Source: Actinomycetota bacterium
Lineage (GTDB): Bacteria; Actinomycetota; Humimicrobiia; Humimicrobiales; Humimicrobiaceae
DNA length: 7,693 bases
Assembly: GCA_023475715.1 (NCBI GenBank)
Contig: JAMCVO010000719.1
Location: forward strand, 1-7,693
Direction of reading: 5' to 3'
Shown: positions 5,141 through 7,693 of the stretch, piece by piece
Layout of the letters: each line of letters begins with the position of its first letter
How positions within the stretch are numbered: position 1 is the first letter of the stretch
Program-made: the position numbers and the translations under genes
The notes under the pieces: model-generated
Seen by the model: only the letters and a program-made list of their open reading frames with translations
The model's database searches: none
What the model was told of the DNA's origin: nothing

Positions 5141-7405
5141 TCATAAATCCGTTTTTTCTATTACAATCTTTTGGAAAAATACAGCGAGTGTTCTTGTATC
5201 TGAAGAAACACCAAGACTAAGGGGACTTAAAAGATATTTATAGTTAAATTTCAGAATATTATAAGAGCCTGTCTCAGTATTTACAATTTCTGCAGGTATA
5301 TCCAGTACGGCTTCAACAGGTTTTGAGTCCTTGAATTGTATTTTGCCGATTACTTTATCATTGAAAATGATTTCCATTTCCTGGGGCTGTTTAGGGTCAT
5401 ATAAAGATAAGACATCCAAGGTTATTTTATAATTCAGCCTTTCTTTGAATTTCAGGAAAAGTACGGAATACAACTTGTCTGCCCATGTTCCTCCTGGTTC
5501 AATTTGCGACCAGCCATACTTGAAAAAATCCTTATTGTCCTCGTTTCCAAATCCAATGACAGTGGGGGAATCGACGGTCTGCAATTCTATGATATTTTTA
5601 TTTTCCGGTACGAAGAAGTAACCTCTTGTCGGCTTGTCTGTTTTTTCAAAAAGATATGCCTGGCAGACTCCGTCTTTGCCTGTTATTTTTAAGTTTTGTT
5701 TCTGGCTGTATATGAATTCTGCCACATCAGGAGATATGTGGCTTTCTACCCTCATTGAGTTTGAAGTTATAAGCCAGATATTTCTGTCGGCATTATCGTT
5801 TAAAACCGTATATAGCTGATAAAGGTCTCTTATTAAAGGCACTCCGAAAAATTCTTCATACATCTTGCCATCTTTATATACATAAGGCTGCCACTGCGAA
5901 AACCCGCCAGTCCATAACCAGTAATCGATCTGTCTGGTATATCCGTATGGATTTAAAAGATCGGTAGCTATTACCAGATCGCCTTCCTTTTTATGATCGA
6001 AAATATATTGTCCAGGTGTTTTTGCATCATGATGGAAAGTGAACGTATTGCTGGGAGCAAATTGGCTGACAACGGCATCACCGTTATTTCTGAAAACTAT
6101 TTTTTTGAAATTATATACCGGGTTTGACCAATTAACCGTAAAAATTAATATCAGAAGAGCGATAATAATATAAATATAATTGCTGTAGTCCTGGCTTTTT
6201 ATATTAGGATTTTTTATGGATTTGTTTTTTATATTTTTAAGGAGTGAAGTTACCCCAAGCACAAGCAATCTTCCTATGTCAAAGATTATATAACAGTATA
6301 TGGCTATGAAGAACGGGTGTACCTGATAGATGTAGCGCTGCTGAGTTGTCATAAAGCCGAATCCGTTGAATATTGTATTTGAAAAAAATAAAAAATAAAG
6401 GAAAAACAGATTAAAAGGAAACTTGATGCTGTATTTTCCGCTTGAATCCGAATAAATGCTTATAAAATCCTCATTTTTACTCCTAATCCATGGTATGAAT
6501 AGGTAAAGTATGATTAGAACTGAACCGTAAAAGACAATTTTATACATAGAAGGAAACATCACGTCAAAAATCCTGTGATAATATGGTATATAGGGTGCGA
6601 AAAATTTTGAAAGAAGTCTGAGTATTGGGTTGGCAATACTGCTGGAAGCGTTTGATTGATAAAAAACGAGCCCTGCTTTCCAGAAAAGCTCCCTATGGAT
6701 CATCTGACCGACAATCATTGCAGCTACTATAAAAAAGGAAATAATAATATCTTTTTTAAAAAAACCCTTAAATCTCTTATATATCAATAATACAATAAAC
6801 AGGAAAATCAATGTAAAACCAAGTTCATGGATAATTGTTGTAAGGAAAATAAACACAAGGGCTGCAATCTTAAACTTTTTTTCTTCCTTGAAAAATCCCC
6901 TGTAAAACAGATAAACACTGAGCAGATAAAAAAACTGAAATTCGGAATATTGCCTTGCTTCCCTGGAAAACTCTATCTGCCATGCATTAAAGGCAACGAT
7001 AACGGAAGCCAATAAGGCAATGTATTTATTATTTAACAGATCTTTAATAAAAATAAATATCAATGGTATCGTAAGGGTTCCAAAAAAAGCGCTTGGAAAT
7101 CTCAGCGATACTTCATTTATTCCAAAAATAAGTGAAGGGATCACTCTTAAATAAAAGTGGAAAAATGTGTGATAAAAAATATTGCCGGAAGGAAGTTTCG
7201 GAAACCCGTAATTTAAAATTCCAAATGTTCCCAAAAATGTCTGTCCATCGTCGCCCCAGTACGAAAGCACACCGATGTTCCTGAATCTGACTATCATGGC
7301 ATAAATACAAACAAGCATCAGTATGGTAAATACTGCGATATTTGTTTTATCTTTAAAATAATTTTTTATTTCGTTCTTGCTGAAAAAAATATTACTTTTT
7401 AACAT
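5141..7405 (-). CDS. GT-C membrane glycosyltransferase (PMT/ArnT-like) with C-terminal beta-rich extracytoplasmic domain
   Basis: A 754-residue integral membrane protein. Hydrophobic segments begin at about 24-40 and recur to about 425 (roughly 11-13 spans), as in PMT/ArnT-type enzymes that use polyprenyl-phosphate sugars on the outer membrane face. The first outer loop has YWGDDG (49-54), with the acidic pair D52/D53 expected near the active site. NEVSLRFPSAFFGTLTIP (97-114) and SREARQYSEF (147-156) are typical of the family. Residues 440-590 form a soluble alpha/beta region. Residues 615-754, with GWSQIEPGGTWAD (631-643) and LGVSSDTRTLAVFF (731-744), look like a separate beta-sandwich, possibly carbohydrate-binding. 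The family average is nearer 500-600 residues, so the tail is the added part. No SD is seen before the ATG. This is the first gene of its minus-strand block. Donor and acceptor are unknown. Lipid-linked mannose or another hexose made by the neighbouring GT2 proteins is a plausible donor. Confidence 0.85.
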   Translation of the reverse strand: MLKSNIFFSKNEIKNYFKDKTNIAVFTILMLVCIYAMIVRFRNIGVLSYWGDDGQTFLGTFGILNYGFPKLPSGNIFYHTFFHFYLRVIPSLIFGINEVSLRFPSAFFGTLTIPLIFIFIKDLLNNKYIALLASVIVAFNAWQIEFSREARQYSEFQFFYLLSVYLFYRGFFKEEKKFKIAALVFIFLTTIIHELGFTLIFLFIVLLIYKRFKGFFKKDIIISFFIVAAMIVGQMIHRELFWKAGLVFYQSNASSSIANPILRLLSKFFAPYIPYYHRIFDVMFPSMYKIVFYGSVLIILYLFIPWIRSKNEDFISIYSDSSGKYSIKFPFNLFFLYFLFFSNTIFNGFGFMTTQQRYIYQVHPFFIAIYCYIIFDIGRLLVLGVTSLLKNIKNKSIKNPNIKSQDYSNYIYIIIALLILIFTVNWSNPVYNFKKIVFRNNGDAVVSQFAPSNTFTFHHDAKTPGQYIFDHKKEGDLVIATDLLNPYGYTRQIDYWLWTGGFSQWQPYVYKDGKMYEEFFGVPLIRDLYQLYTVLNDNADRNIWLITSNSMRVESHISPDVAEFIYSQKQNLKITGKDGVCQAYLFEKTDKPTRGYFFVPENKNIIELQTVDSPTVIGFGNEDNKDFFKYGWSQIEPGGTWADKLYSVLFLKFKERLNYKITLDVLSLYDPKQPQEMEIIFNDKVIGKIQFKDSKPVEAVLDIPAEIVNTETGSYNILKFNYKYLLSPLSLGVSSDTRTLAVFFQKIVIEKTDL

Positions 7406-7456
7406 ATTTGTTTTTTTATCAATTAGCCTATTTTTATATCAAGTAAAAAATACTTT

Positions 7457-7497
7457 TATGTTAATATATATAAGTTATCCGTATGTTAATATATATA
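7457..7497. repeat. Direct repeat, 16 bp with 25-bp period, in the divergent intergenic region
   Basis: TATGTTAATATATATA occurs at 7457-7472 and 7482-7497, separated by AGTTATCCG. The copies lie between the divergent GT-C and radical SAM-like genes and could be a regulator site. Much of each copy is simple AT alternation, so the informative part is TATGTTAA. The rest of the 206-bp spacer is AT-rich without further clear structure apart from the plus-strand promoter. Confidence 0.4.
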
Positions 7498-7572
7498 TTT
7501 GTAAATTATAGCTTAATCTGGTTTATATTAGCTACTATTTATAAAAGCATTTTTAAATATTCACTTTAGTTT

Positions 7573-7601
7573 TAGACTTAGAATGTTAATTTTTATATAA
7601 T
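7573..7601 (+). promoter_or_regulatory. Promoter of the radical SAM-like gene, apparently giving a near-leaderless mRNA
   Basis: A perfect TATAAT (7596-7601) is preceded by TAGACT (7573-7578, four of six matches to the -35 consensus) with an ideal 17-nt spacer. The expected start, about 7608, is only a few bases before the ATG at 7612. No SD exists in between, and an in-frame TAA at 7606-7608 rules out an earlier start codon. Confidence 0.55.
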
Positions 7602-7611
7602 TGCTTAAATT

Positions 7612-7693
7612 ATGAAAGTTTTATTCGTATATCCGGACATTAATGTAAAAGGTGGAGCCTTAAGCTATCATTTTGGGATTGGTTCGCTGTCTG
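7612..7693 (+). CDS. Probable B12-binding-domain radical SAM protein, 5' end only
   Basis: Only 27 codons are visible. MKVLFVYPDINVKGG followed by YHFGIGSLS is the usual opening of radical SAM enzymes with an N-terminal cobalamin-binding Rossmann domain: a first beta strand, then a Pro-containing loop and a conserved GIGxLSA segment. Such proteins catalyse methylations or other radical modifications of lipids, sugars or peptides. The CxxxCxxC cluster motif would lie well beyond the window edge and cannot be checked. The start is fixed by an in-frame TAA two codons upstream. There is no SD, and the predicted transcription start almost coincides with the ATG. The gene is divergent from the GT-C gene. 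The family call rests on a short segment. Confidence 0.65.
   Translation, partial: MKVLFVYPDINVKGGALSYHFGIGSLS

Noticed and set aside
7113..7310. 65-codon minus-strand frame inside the GT-C gene, and similar short frames at 3364-3546, 5504-5819 and 6827-7015
   Set aside because: Each overlaps a well-supported gene in another frame and shows no protein features or start signals of its own.
1..7693. CRISPR array, tRNA genes or insertion-sequence transposase
   Set aside because: No regularly spaced repeat series, no cloverleaf with a recognisable T-arm, and no transposase motifs were found on either strand.

Overview
The window looks like a cell-surface glycan (polysaccharide or glycolipid) locus from an AT-rich bacterium, roughly one-third G+C. 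Sigma-70-like promoter elements and some Shine-Dalgarno (SD) sites argue for a bacterium rather than an archaeon. Several starts lack a visible SD. No gene fixes the phylum. An uncultured anaerobic lineage would fit, but that is only an impression.

Layout. Positions 1-1480, minus strand: a two-gene unit with a family-2 glycosyltransferase of the polyprenyl-phosphate-sugar synthase type, followed 27 bp later by a UDP-GlcNAc 2-epimerase (WecB-like) that runs off the left edge. Positions 1481-1704: a divergent regulatory region with two pairs of short direct repeats. Positions 1705-2469, plus strand: an ArsM-like SAM methyltransferase. Positions 2470-2825: a non-coding gap holding a 218-bp fold-back element (2558-2775) with perfect 21-bp ends, a second 16-bp stem and two GC-rich inner hairpins. 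A promoter-like pair is placed so that transcription would begin at its first stem base. It is either an unrecognised structured RNA or a MITE-like repeat, and it is the most interesting object here. Positions 2826-7405, minus strand: a GT-C membrane glycosyltransferase, a hexapeptide-repeat acyltransferase and a methyltransferase-glycosyltransferase fusion, transcribed in that order. Positions 7406-7611: an AT-rich divergent spacer with a 25-bp-period repeat. From 7612, plus strand: the first 27 codons of a probable B12-binding radical SAM protein, apparently with a near-leaderless promoter.

How the genes may work together (inference from families). The epimerase would supply UDP-ManNAc. The two GT2 proteins resemble enzymes that load sugars onto polyprenyl phosphate or extend a lipid-linked glycan on the cytoplasmic face. 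The GT-C protein would use a lipid-linked sugar on the outer face. The acyltransferase and the methyltransferase domain would decorate the sugar. The ArsM-like gene and the fold-back element sit between the two minus-strand blocks with opposite or no coding orientation, and they look like an interruption of the glycan cluster rather than part of it.
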